DNA of 64,000 nt from Lepidodermella squamata (taxonomy: Eukaryota > Gastrotricha). Shown here piece after piece: positions 1 through 10,026 of the stretch (positions are counted from its first letter, which is position 1; every line of letters starts with the position of its first letter). The stretch is from assembly GCA_047495785.1 (NCBI GenBank), contig JBLDXI010000063.1:310001-374000 (forward strand). Direction: 5' to 3'. A program made the translations under genes and the position numbers. The notes under the pieces were generated by a model. It made no database searches, had not been told where the DNA came from, and was given only the letters and a program-made list of their open reading frames with translations.

Positions 1-104
1 ATTTTCAAAATTTGACAAAAAAAGAAGAAGCAGATTTAGTTTCACAGCGACTTAGTAGTAGTAGTAGTATTCACCAGTATCACACACGCTATCCTAAACG
101 TCTC
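1..104 (-). other. 3' UTR of SET, partial
   Basis: This sequence lies downstream of the SET stop codon on the minus strand. It has no poly(A) signal (no TTTATT on the plus strand), so the transcript end probably lies beyond the left edge of the window. A short TAG/GTA trinucleotide run is present at about 52-69. Confidence 0.5.
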
Positions 105-1082
105 TTATTCCGCTCCATCCTCGTCGTCGTCCACGTCGCCGCCGTCTTCTTCGTCGAGCTGAAAAATGACATCAGATACGAAACATTAGTCGTCATCAAT
201 AAATGAACACGCCAACATGAAAATGATTCCAATCAAGGATCAGATAGGAAAGTAATCACAGAGATTCATTAGATTGACAGACTATCACTATATCATCATT
301 CGAAAATAGCCAAATGACAATGAAAATGAAAACAGTGACTTACGCCTTCGCCGTCTTCTCCCTCATCGCCTTCATCAGGCGACTCGTCACCCTCGTCGAG
401 CTCGGGGGCCAAGAAGTATTGCAGAGGGTTCGCCCAGATCTCGTCCTTGATCAACTCGCCGATCTCGTCCGCCGTCGCGTCTTCGTTCGAGCACGTGAAC
501 CAGAAGAAAAACGAGTCCGAAAGACCGGCGCGCTTCTTGCCAGACGCCGCCTTCTTCATCGGGTCCTTGCCCTCCTTCCACTTGATGCCCGTCGACTTGC
601 ATTGTGGCTCGCACAGGTGGAATTCCTTTGTCAGCACTGCATTTTCGAAGTACGGATTGGCGTCGAAGTGGAAGCTGATTTTGTAGCCTGACTTGATGTC
701 TTCGAATTCCTGCACTTCGAGTTTTGTCAAATGTTGCAAAATCTGCTCGTCTTCCTCGGTGATAATCGAAGAGATCTGAGGGTGGTTGATCAGCGCCGTC
801 AGCCAGAAGCGAGGAATCTTCGAGATGTGATCGTGACGCTTGTGATAGAACGGTTGCCGCAATTTGTTATATTTCTGTTCGACTTTCAGGATTTCCTCTG
901 ACGCTTGTTCGTTCAATTTTTCAATTTCGTTTTGAACTTCGTCGATCTTCTCAACGGAATCTTGGAAATCCCGCGCGTTAAAAGACCCTACGTAGACAAA
1001 TAAGTACATTGAATAAGCAGGAACTCCTTTGAAAAATAGGAAACTAACCATCGGTCTTGGCTACCTTAGCCGGACTCGCCAT
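105..1082 (-). CDS. SET / TAF-I (I2PP2A) nucleosome-assembly-family protein, three exons
   Basis: SET is a nuclear histone chaperone of the NAP family. In other animals it also inhibits PP2A and belongs to the INHAT complex. Exons on the minus strand are 1082-1049, 987-344 and 158-105, with introns of 61 bp (GTTAGT...GTAG) and 185 bp (GTAAGT...TTTTCAG). Frames join exactly to give 243 residues. Residues 13-65 form the long dimerisation helix, with a heptad-like run around [24 protein letters not shown]. The earmuff domain follows, with recognisable SET segments ([53 protein letters not shown]). The last exon encodes a nearly pure Asp/Glu/Gly tail ending in GAE. The start is chosen because a first exon reading [11 protein letters not shown] splices in frame; the open frame upstream of residue G12 is intron. 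Length is slightly under the roughly 280 residues of vertebrate SET. Identification is firm; the first-exon start is likely. Confidence 0.93.
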
Positions 1083-2215
1083 TAAATCTAAATGACAATA
1101 AAATAAGCCGAACTAAACAAGTAAAGAAACGAAAATGCACGATGATGTCATTAATGACTTGAAAAGAGGGTAACATTGTCATAACAGAGGAAAGGGAAAC
1201 CCCGATTTACACGAGAAACGAGAAATATCGGGTCAGTAAAGGTGGAACATTAGAAAAATTCAGCACTAGGTGAGTTCCGAATGCAAGAAGCTTGAACTTC
1301 TGACACGCACACACACACAGCAGCAAAAACGTCACGAAAAAACGCCGAACTGCAAAGCGGATGAACACCAAGCCGCGGCGGCGTGCTTCGTCAACTTTCG
1401 CGCCAAAAAATATTTCAAATATTACGAAATCTCAATTTGCAAACAAAAAAGATACAGAATAACAACGATGATTACTTTGACTTTAATATATGTGATAAGC
1501 AGAGAAACGTTTATTTTCTATGAGTCACGTTTTCTGGTTCTTTCTATACTTTGGCTGGAACTCAAGGTTCCACATGTGCAACTCTCTATATTTACCACAT
1601 GCGCCTATTCAGGCAATTCAAAATCCGGATGATAATTTGTTCATTCACGATTCAAAATCGATAACTTTAGGCGCTATCGGTTATGCAGCCGTGAGAAGTG
1701 AACAGTTTTGGGGCGGCGCCTTTGAGTATTAATTGAGTATTACTTTACGACTGCCCGTGCGTAAGTAATCTCTTTGAAGCTGCAACATGACTCAATAAAA
1801 GTGATGCAACCAGATGTAGTCAGATCTTTATAAGGTTCGAGAGAATCAATGTTTCTAATTCATTATATTCTTATTACTGGTTTTATAGCAAATCGCAAGT
1901 TTCATTGATTGTTGTTTTTAATTCACAACTGAATTAATCTCTTACTTCCCATTACGTTGTTACTTGCTAGGCAAGCAAGACCTCAACCTAAACTTCGCGT
2001 GACCATCTTGTGAGTAGCCTTAGCTGAAACGAAGAGTATGAAAAGAGAAGTGTTGCTAAAAGAACTATTAACCCATTGAATCTACTCATGGGCTCGCTAT
2101 GTTCTCTTTTGATTTATTCTAGTCTGTAGGCATTCTCTGTCAAGTTCTAGTAGCACTTAATTTTCAGCTATTATCTAGTTATTGATTATCATTTATCATT
2201 CATTGAACTTTCAAA
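1083..2215. promoter_or_regulatory. divergent intergenic region between SET and MBF1
   Basis: This 1.13-kb region separates two housekeeping-type genes transcribed away from each other, so it must hold both promoters and 5' UTRs. A short (CA)n run lies near 1308-1318. No TATA box in a convincing position and no gene-like open frame is seen; the longest frame (about 120 codons at 1270-1632) has no recognisable domain. Non-coding 5' exons of MBF1 could lie here, but I cannot identify splice sites for them. Confidence 0.5.
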
Positions 2216-2739
2216 ATGGCCGAATCCCGTATGACAGATTATGATATGCAACAAGTTGTCATTAAGAAGAAGTTGCCGAAGACTGGACATCTGAATACTG
2301 ATCAGGTAGGCTAGTGGAAGCCCTGCTTTACAGATACATGTAGCAATTTGTAACGTGTAATCTGAAGGCTTTATCTGCGGCTTTGAAAGCTGGTGTTCAA
2401 GTTGACACTGAGAAGAAATACGCAGCTGGGTCAAACAAACAGCACGCTTCTACCGTGTTGCCTATTTCGAAGCTTGACGATGCGGAGCCTGATAATCTGA
2501 AGATCGAAACTGTGTCGAAGGATGTGAGCCGTGCAATTATGCAAGCCCGCCAAGCTATGAACCCTCCGCTGTCGCAGAAAGACCTCGCTCAACGCATCAA
2601 TGAAAAGCCTCAAGTTATCAATGACTTCGAAGCAGGTCGCGCCATTCCAAATCAGCAGATCTTGGGCAAACTCGAACGCGTTCTCGGTGTCAAGCTTCGC
2701 GGCAAAGACATCGGCAAACCGTTAGGTCCGAAGAAGTAG
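2216..2739 (+). CDS. Multiprotein bridging factor 1 (MBF1/EDF1), two exons
   Basis: MBF1 is a transcriptional coactivator that bridges TBP and bZIP or nuclear-receptor activators, and it also associates with collided ribosomes in eukaryotes. Exons are 2216-2305 and 2368-2739, with one 62-bp phase-0 intron (GTAGGC...CTGAAG). The product is 153 residues; family members are usually about 148. Residues 1-75 are the MBF1 N-terminal domain, including the conserved KKYAAGSNKQH segment. Residues 86-140 are the Cro/C1-type helix-turn-helix, with LSQKDLAQRINEKPQV, the turn DFEAGRAIPN and the signature KLRGKDIGKP near the C terminus. The start ATG follows an A-run (TCAAAATGG, a good Kozak context) and opens with MAES, as in many orthologues. 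The acceptor has a weak pyrimidine tract, but the upstream CAG at about 2329-2331 would lead straight into a stop, so the site used is well determined. Confidence 0.95.
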
Positions 2740-2951
2740 ACCACAATGTGATGTGACTTGTTTATTGACTGTATAATTTGCTATATTTCATGTACTATTT
2801 GCTCGAATTGAATACGATGCGATCGCTGCGAGTGCGCATCAGCTGCTGAGTTTTACCTTTTGATGGGCACCGTGCACTATGAACCATGCTTTACCTTCGC
2901 ATTCACTCTATTCATTTCGTGCGTGTTTGTATTTTGCCATTAAAGGGTGCG

Positions 2952-2957
2952 AATAAA
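2952..2957 (+). promoter_or_regulatory. poly(A) signal AATAAA of MBF1
   Basis: A canonical AATAAA lies 213 bp past the MBF1 stop codon. It is followed within about 30 bp by a T/G-rich stretch, as expected for a cleavage site. The next gene starts only about 130 bp further on, so the COP1 promoter must be compact or overlap this 3' end. Confidence 0.65.
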
Positions 2958-3089
2958 ACAACTGGAAACATTGCTTTCTCGTGTCTTACACTTGTCTTAC
3001 ACTTGCTTGTACATGTTAGAGACAATTTAGACTACAATTGTGCAGTCGGCTGGTGAGTACACAGTGAGTACAGACAGTAGCTTGCAGCG

Positions 3090-6000
3090 ATGGACAACGA
3101 TTCGCAGCAGTCGTCGTCGAACGAGACACCAACTGCGAATTCGCAGCGTTCGATGAAACGGCCGATGACTCGGAGCAGTGCAGCCAAGTTGGGCTCATCT
3201 TCGCGGCCGAATTCGCCCTCATCTCAACAGCAGCAGCAACAAGCGGAGGGCGCAGCTGCTGCTGGTAGTGGCGGCAGTGAGACTGTTAAACAGCGGCGCG
3301 GACTAAGTGGTCAGCCTATAGGCGCTAGTTCAAGCCATGGTTCATCGAACTCGCCTGGGTTGGCTGCTGCAGCAACAGCAGCAGCGGGGGCGTCAAGCGC
3401 TTCAAGCCACGTTGTGAAGCAGGAAGCGCGTACCGTCGTCGATCATGCTCATCCTTTTAATAGCAACAATAATAACTCACACCACAGCCATCATCCTCAT
3501 CAGTATCAGCCGGCAGCGCTTCGGCCATCACTAGGAGGCCCACTATTAGGCTCGTCAGGATCGGCTGGTGGTGGTGCTGCTGGCATCGTGGCGCAGTCAG
3601 CTGTGACGTGCATGCTGTGCAGGGACGTGTACCGCGAGCCGTACTCGCTGCTATGCGGCCACTCGTTCTGCCACGAGTGCCTCCTCGCCGCGCTCTCCTA
3701 CGCGCCCAAATGCCCGTCGTGCGAGCGTGAAGTAAGTCACTCCTATCCGTTCTTTCTCTCATCATTTAGGTACACACCATCATCAAAATTGGGCAGAATT
3801 TTTCAGCTGTTAGTTTTAGCCGTGTACCTCAGTTTTCAAGGTTGCAGACGGAACAAAACGACTTGCGTTGAAGGAAACGCAAACCTGCGGCTTGAGGCAA
3901 GCATGAATTCTCGCCGATGTGTTTCAGCAAATACGGAAAACGAGAGCCGATGAGTTTCAGTCAGACCTCTCATGCTTACATGTTACTTGTACGATTGTTG
4001 CCGGTTGAAATTTTAACGTGGCAATGTACACATTCGATTGTAAGGCTGAGAAAAAGTTCTGAAAGCCAATACTTATTTTCGGCCAAGTTAGCTGCAGCTG
4101 AGTTGAACGTTTCTAATACTAAGTTCATTTTGATGAAAAATAACTTGGCTACCATGAAAGGTTTGATGGATGAAACAAAAGTGCGCCAAAATCCAAGGTA
4201 CATTCTTTCGTATATAGGTATAACTGCAGAAATGGTTAGTTGAAGAGAATTGCGACCATATCGTTGTTTTTTCTTTCAATTTTGTGTTAATTTTTCCAAC
4301 GAAAGTGACGTTTACAGTGAAGTTACGCTGGTTTTTTTTGTATGCAGGTTCGTAATGCGGACAACGAAATGCACCCGAACTTTTCGCTGGCGTGCATCGT
4401 CGACCGGTACTTTGTGCCGAGCCCGAACAGCCACGTGCTCATGAACACCATGAATGCGAGTGGCGCATTATCATCGGCAGCAGGCGGCGGTGCTTCTTCT
4501 TCGCAACAGCAACAGCTACTGCTTCACAACGTGCCAGAGCCGACGTCGACGACCACAGCTGGAGGTGCTGGTGCTGGTTCAACGGCGCCACAGCAGCCAT
4601 CAGCGGCAGCAGCAGACGGCGTGGTTGCGGCCGAAGAAGGCGGCGGCAGTGGTGGCGGGGTCGGAATGATGTTGGACGCGTCGCCTACAACCAACGCCAG
4701 TCTCATGCTCGCGTCACCGATGATGTTCGCGGCGGCGGCGGCGGCGGGGGTACCAAGGCGCTTTTCACTAGGTGAGTACATCCGACGTGATGCGGATGAT
4801 CTTGAGTATCATCATCTCTGAGAAGATGACCTTGAAAATGGCCGCAAGTGAGCGAGCTAAAAGTGCAGTGAAACATTTCAGATAGTAATGAACGGATTCA
4901 TTTTTGTTGTTGAATGGATGGGCCGAATGAGCGTTTTTAGGGTCGCTTGCTGGCGTGTCTTCAGTCGGACACAGCTAGGTAGCAGCTAGGTAGTGCAGTC
5001 TCGCCGCCGTACTCCTAATCTACTACCACTTTTCACTTTTGTAACACGATGGAGTGGTCGGCCACCGTCGGTCGGGGTAGAGAGCGTCATTGATGAATCA
5101 CGGCCGACCCGAGTCGAACCGGATCGAACTCGTGCCCATCGATCTTGGCACGGCAGACAGTTATCCACTGAACTACTGTGTCTATCCCAGTTTCAGATAA
5201 TGATAGTGATTTGAAATGATTGATTTTGCCGATGATTTGCAGGCAGCATACTAATTTTATAGCAATCTTTTTATTTATGTCAGGCGCAGATGGACAACTA
5301 CATCACCAGCAACAGCTACAGCAGCAGCAGCAGCAGCATAGCAGGGCGATGATGGTGGCGTTGAGTGCGGCGGAGATTGACCGGGAAATCGCGCGGCTGC
5401 GGCACCTGAAGGCGCAGTTGCAGCTGCAGGACGAGTACACGGAGAACGTGCTCGTGAAAGAGTTCCTCACGTCCGTCAAGTGCAGCGTCGAGGTGGCGAT
5501 GGCGAAGCTGCGCTCGAAGCTCGACAAGGTGAACGCCGACCTCGACGAAGTCAACGCCAGCCTGCGCTGCGTCACATCCACTACAGCGACTACTGCTACA
5601 GCGAGTGCTGCGACCAATGACGCCAATGCTACGGCCAATGCAGCTGCTGCTGCTGTGGTCGATGAAGGCGCTGCTGCAGTGGTTGTAGACACCGCGGCTG
5701 CGGCGGCGATGGAGCGGTGGGCGGCGGTGGATGCGCACCTGACGCCGTCGGCCCGCGCCGCCATCCGCTCGATGGGCCAGCACTTTGCCGACTTCGAAGA
5801 GCTCTACGACCGCTCGTCGCCCACCTTCGACGTTGTGCCAACATCATCAGCCCCAGCAACTGCTTCAGCTAGCAATGCGGTGGCAGAGGGCGGTGGCAAC
5901 GGCAATAACGCCGAGACAGCGGCGGTGGTGGCGACAACTTCAATTGGCGGTGGCCATGGTGGTGGTCGGCTGGCGGCGTTTCGGCGCGCGCTGGTGCAGG

Positions 6001-8249
6001 GCACGCGGTACAGCGGGCTGCGCGCGGTGGCGTCGATCGACTTTGCGATGGGCACGCTGCAGCGCACGTCGTGCATCGTGTCGTCGGTGGCGTTCAACTC
6101 GCGCCGCGACCTCTTCGCCCTCGCCGGCGTCACCAAAGAGATCAAAGTCTACGACTACGCCTCGGCAGTTGCATCCTCGTCCTCCTCCTCGAATAACAAC
6201 AACAGTGGCAATGGCAATGGCAACGGCAGTGTCAATCCGCTCGTCTACCCAGTCACGCGCATGCAAAACGAAAAAAACAAGGTGAGCGCGCAGACCTGCA
6301 CGTCTTTCATATGTGTTTCATTCATAGTAAGCTTCGTGCTATATGAATGAATGACGACTACCGATCAGCTTTGTGCTTTGTGGATTAAAATAATGAGTCC
6401 CAACTAGGTATCCAAATGTGGTGATTTTTTACAAAATTAGTAATGTTACCTCATTCTGGGGGTAATTTCCGGCGACCTTTCGGCATACGCATTGCCATTG
6501 TGAGCGTTCAGGTTTTATTCACCCTGGCATCTGATAACAACAAATGTGGACAAATGAAAATGCGGCCGCATTTCTATACAGCCCCCGATTTTCCACTCAA
6601 CTTGACGTGTGAATGCCCTGCAAAGACTTGACGAATTGTCGGATCTTCGTTGTTTACCAATGGCCATGCCAAATTTGGTCCTAAATCGACATTCAAAGTT
6701 GCACTGCTTATAGGTAATAATGCTATTCAGGTACCCTTGAAAATATTGAATTTTGCTTCAATGACATGCGGGGAAATTAAGCAAACATGTAAGAACTAAA
6801 AAATGTCAAAAGCTGCAATGCGCTATTGCGGTATATGTATAGTAATGATAGTTCATGCGAATGTCGCCAGTAAGTAAGATACGAAACCAACCAGAAAGGC
6901 ACAGAAGTTACTCGAGTAAGCGATGAAACACTACTCACTGACAGCTAGGTACTGCAAGATGGAAATCTCGATGAGAAATTCGGTTTGATTCGAGCAAAAT
7001 ACGCATAGATACTTCTTTGCTACAAACTCCTAAGTAGTTCACATCGGAAATTCGGCCGGCGTTTCTACTGTAAAACCTATGAAAATGTTACAATTGCCAT
7101 TTGTTCGATATTGCTTCGAATGACTAAATACTGTGGACCTGGTTGTTGTTGTGTGGCTGGCTCACACTATGTTTCTACCTATACCTACTATGTCTATACT
7201 CGAATAAGTAATGTTATTGTGTTATTGTACAGGTGTCGTGCATCGCGTGGTCGCCGTTCCACGCGCAGCAGCTGGGCTCGACCGACTACGACGGCTACGT
7301 GGTGGTGTGGGACGCGCTGCGCTCGAGCGTCGCCGTCCAGTGGAACGAGCACGACAAGCGCTGCTGGACCATCGACTGGAACAAGGCCGAGCCGGACATG
7401 CTGGCGACCGGTTCGGACGATTTCAAAGTGAAAATCTGGAAGTTGAACTGCGAGCACTCGGTCAACCAGATCGAGTGGGCGCGGTCGAACGTGTGCACGG
7501 TCGACTTCCACCCAACCAGCCGCTACTACGTCGTGTTCGGCGCCTCGGACCACAACCTGTACTACTTCGACCTGCGGCACACGCGCGCGCCCGTCGCCGT
7601 GCTGCGCGGCCACGCCAAGGCCGTGTCGTACGCGCGCTTCGTCTCGCCCACCGAGATCGTGTCCGCGTCCATCGACGGCACTCTCCGGTTGTGGGACGTG
7701 GCGAACCGCGCGTGCGTGCGCTCGTACTCGGGCCACACCAACGAGATGAACTTCGTCGGCCTCGACACGTGCGGCAACTACATCGTGTGCGGCTCGGAGA
7801 CGAACGAGGTGTTCGTCTACTACAAGCACCTGCGCCGCCCGCTCTTCACGTACAAGTTCCCGCCCGCCGACCCCGCCTTGCCAGAACCGCCCAACTCGTT
7901 TGTGAGTGCGCTCGCGTGGAACAAGGCGCCTATATCATCGTCATCGTCATCGCCATCTTACTACTCCTCATCGTCGTCATCGATGATGGCAAGTGGTGGT
8001 GGGGGTGGTGGGTGTTATGGTGGCTACGGTTACGGTGGTTACGGCTACGGTAGTGGCAGTGGTGGTTATGGCGGTGGAAGCGGCGGCGGAGTGGGAGGAG
8101 GCTATGGCTACGGCAGCGGCTACGGCGGTGCGAGAGGCGTGACGGGCGGGTCGTCGTCGGGTTACGGCGGCTTGCAACCGGCGTCGTTGCTGGCGGCCAA
8201 CAGCCAGGGCTACGCCAAGTTGCTCGAGTTTGAAATGCCCAGTCTGTAG
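3090..8249 (+). CDS. COP1 / RFWD2-like RING-WD40 E3 ubiquitin ligase, four exons
   Basis: COP1 is the substrate-recognising E3 ligase of CRL4-COP1/DET1 complexes, targeting factors such as c-Jun and ETS proteins in animals. Exons are 3090-3731, 4348-4771, 5284-6281 and 7233-8249 (introns of 616, 512 and 951 bp, all GT-AG, frames joining exactly), giving 1026 residues against 731 in human. The RING is C3HC4 with ligands C174, C177, C189, H191, C194, C197, C208 and C211. Exon 2 continues with the COP1-typical HPNF motif, then Ala/Gly/Gln-rich sequence. A coiled coil spans about 380-450 (EIDREIARLRHLKAQLQLQ onward). The WD40 propeller covers about 595-1026, with family segments IAGVTKKIKVYEY-like (ALAGVTKEIKVYDY), GSDDFKVKIW, GHAKAVSYARFVS, NEMNFVGL and LLAANSQG. 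PolyQ, polyA and Asn/Gly/Ser tracts account for most of the extra length. Residues about 920-1002 are a Ser then Gly/Tyr-rich insertion inside the last blade. Gene identity is secure. Only the start codon, and whether the Gly/Tyr block is retained in the mRNA, are uncertain. Confidence 0.93.
3732..4347 (+). other. COP1 intron 1
   Basis: This 616-bp GT-AG intron runs from GTAAGT after the RING exon to a T-rich acceptor ending TATGCAG. It holds no repeat or RNA gene that I recognise. Open frames inside it have no domain signature and are interrupted relative to the exons. Confidence 0.85.
4885..5190 (-). mobile_element. tRNA-derived SINE-like element in COP1 intron 2
   Basis: On the minus strand the head reads like a tRNA gene. 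An A box, TAGTTCAGTGG, at 5175-5165 fits TRGYNNANNNG, and a B box, GTTCGATCC, at 5129-5121 fits GWTCRANNC. They are 35 bp apart, as in real tRNA promoters. A non-tRNA body of about 220 bp follows. A 9-bp direct repeat, TTTCAGATA, lies at 4876-4884 and again at 5191-5199, immediately next to the head, and may be the target-site duplication. The tail is not a clean A-run; CTACCTAG-type repeats lie at about 4973-4994. No second copy was found in the window. It is antisense to COP1 and wholly intronic. The internal promoter is clear; the left boundary and the duplication are tentative. Confidence 0.6.
6282..7232 (+). other. COP1 intron 3
   Basis: This 951-bp AT-rich intron has donor GTGAGC and acceptor TTATTGTACAG. 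It separates the first WD40 segment from the rest of the propeller. I see no RNA gene or complete mobile element. A weak B-box-like string at about 6981-6990 has no matching A box. Confidence 0.8.
7917..8180 (+). repeat. Ser and Gly/Tyr-rich codon repeats inside the COP1 last exon
   Basis: TCA/TCG runs (polySer) are followed by GGT/GGC-TAT/TAC-GGT repeats encoding a GGYGYG-like block of about 60 residues. The frame stays open and rejoins the conserved LLAANSQG strand. The repeat is purine/pyrimidine-biased and prone to length change by slippage. It could be a real low-complexity loop or, less likely, an unspliced in-frame intron. Confidence 0.8.
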
Positions 8250-8642
8250 TAATCTATCGACGTCTAGCGAGCTTTCTTCATGCGTGCGGTTCTTTTTCTA
8301 CCTGTGTATGATCTACAATGACGATCGGTGGGGATCGGTGATGAATATTACTGGTGATACATATTATACTTGATACTATGAAGATGCTTTCGGTACTGCT
8401 ACCTACTAACACCCGGCATAACCAAAACCAACAACTTACACGTTGTGATGATGGACGTGGTCATTGATACCTAATAATTGATGATATTCGACAATTAGCA
8501 GCAAGCAGCAAGCTTCGTATTATTATTATTACTATTATTATTATATCATGTGTACATTTTTTCTAGAAAATTCGCAACCATCGCAGGTTGTTGCGTCAGC
8601 TCTGTGATACAAAGAAAAACCCGGGCTGATTAAAAATGAAAA

Positions 8643-8648
8643 AATAAA
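8643..8648 (+). promoter_or_regulatory. poly(A) signal AATAAA of COP1
   Basis: The hexamer lies within an A-rich stretch 394 bp after the COP1 stop and is followed by a T-rich segment at about 8689-8710. It is the first AATAAA after the gene. Position and strand fit, but usage cannot be proven here. Confidence 0.5.
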
Positions 8649-9492
8649 AATGAACAAGATGAACTACTGATGAGATGCAAGGTGACTGCTTTTTAGCCAT
8701 AATATGTTCAGCTTCCGACACGCTCTACAGCAGCTAGCTGTATACCTGCTGTATACCTAGGTAATTTGTCGACAGGAGGATGGATGCTGCAAGCCCTGCT
8801 AATTCTGCTCTCGCCGCATTTTCTTAGCGCAGTGCCACGGCTCCCCTGAACCTGCAATCCTATCAAGTCCTAAGGGCATTGAGCTTTTTCAAATCATATA
8901 GGCAATTTGCTTGCGTGGTGTTTACAATAATTCGAATCCAACGATTTGTCCAATCCGGATGCATGGCGAAGACGAAGCCGAAATTATGACACATCCAGCT
9001 CTGATGCGCTTGTTTAGGAACCTACCTATTATTCGGACCTGGCATCTACAAATTGAACATCGTAGGGAACTCTCGCAATGCTAGTCGCCATGAATAATCC
9101 AGAATCCTCAGCATTCCTACACATACATCATGTCAGAACCGGTGAATGACGAGTGACGTATATGTTGACGGACGCAGGACTACCCACTACCCCGATGTTT
9201 TGCCTGATAACATCGCGACAAAGACAAAGATCATTATATCGTTCGATTTATATCATTGTTTCAATGCAGAGGTCGGGCTGAAGTTCTGAATTATTCGTCG
9301 ACATCATTCTTCGAATGGTACCGCTGTGTGCTATATCTGTAGTGTATGCGCAACAGGACAGAAGGGAAAACTCTCTAGTTTATTGCAAGTGACTCATCAG
9401 AAAGATCGCATGTACAAACATCTCTCTAAGCGCGTATTTATAGTCCATAGAAAGATCTAGATTAGAATCTTCCGGAATGTTGGCCTGGTGCC

Positions 9493-9513
9493 ATTTTGGC
9501 CGGATGCCAAAAT
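9493..9513. repeat. short perfect inverted repeat, 8-bp arms
   Basis: ATTTTGGC and GCCAAAAT face each other across CGGAT. It could be the end of a degraded DNA-transposon fragment or chance; nothing else in the neighbourhood supports a mobile element. Confidence 0.35.
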
Positions 9514-10026
9514 CGGAACACATTCTCGACAATATCAAGTCAGATTCGGTCTGACGGCTAATTCTGACGGCCGTTTATCGATTGATTAGCTATTTATTCA
9601 CTATTCTCTCGGTTTTCGACTAGAAAGGTTGAGAAATTAACCGCAATTTCGGCTCAAAATTGGGCGCTTCAACCATATAGATTCATTCCAAGCATACAGG
9701 TGACAACCATCGCCATTGCCATCATGATGGTACCTAACAAATAATGTTGTTGCACAACCAAGAATCGAAAGATCGAAAGCGCGCGCCATCAATAATCTTC
9801 TCTTGTTATGTTGGCAACATCAGCTTTGCGACAGCTTTGACTTGACGCATGCGAACGCCAAGCGAACACGCGCCGATCGGCAGCGCGTGCCTGAACAGAG
9901 GTTTCAAAAACTGTTCGACCAGCTCTATTTACAAATTTATCACCAGTTAACACACGCGACACAGACTTATTATTATTTGTTGTATCTCCCCTGCTCTCTG
10001 TGTTTTACAATAACATTGTATCATTT

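Larger units (their letters stand above)
8250..10026. other. COP1 3' UTR and intergenic region before the lectin gene
   Basis: The first roughly 420 bp are the probable COP1 3' UTR, ending near the AATAAA at 8643. A (TAT)n tract lies at about 8517-8548. The remaining 1.35 kb shows no coding signature and must contain the lectin promoter and 5' UTR. A 75-codon frame at 9803-10030 just upstream of the lectin start has no domain and is probably 5' UTR. Confidence 0.5.

Noticed and set aside
314-691. Plus-strand frame of 125 codons over the SET exon
   Set aside because: It is antisense to clearly conserved SET coding sequence and has no recognisable domain.
7194-7829. Long minus-strand frame of 211 codons opposite COP1 exon 4
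   Set aside because: It is a shadow frame created by GC-rich third positions of the WD40 exon. The Arg/His/Val-rich product has no domain.
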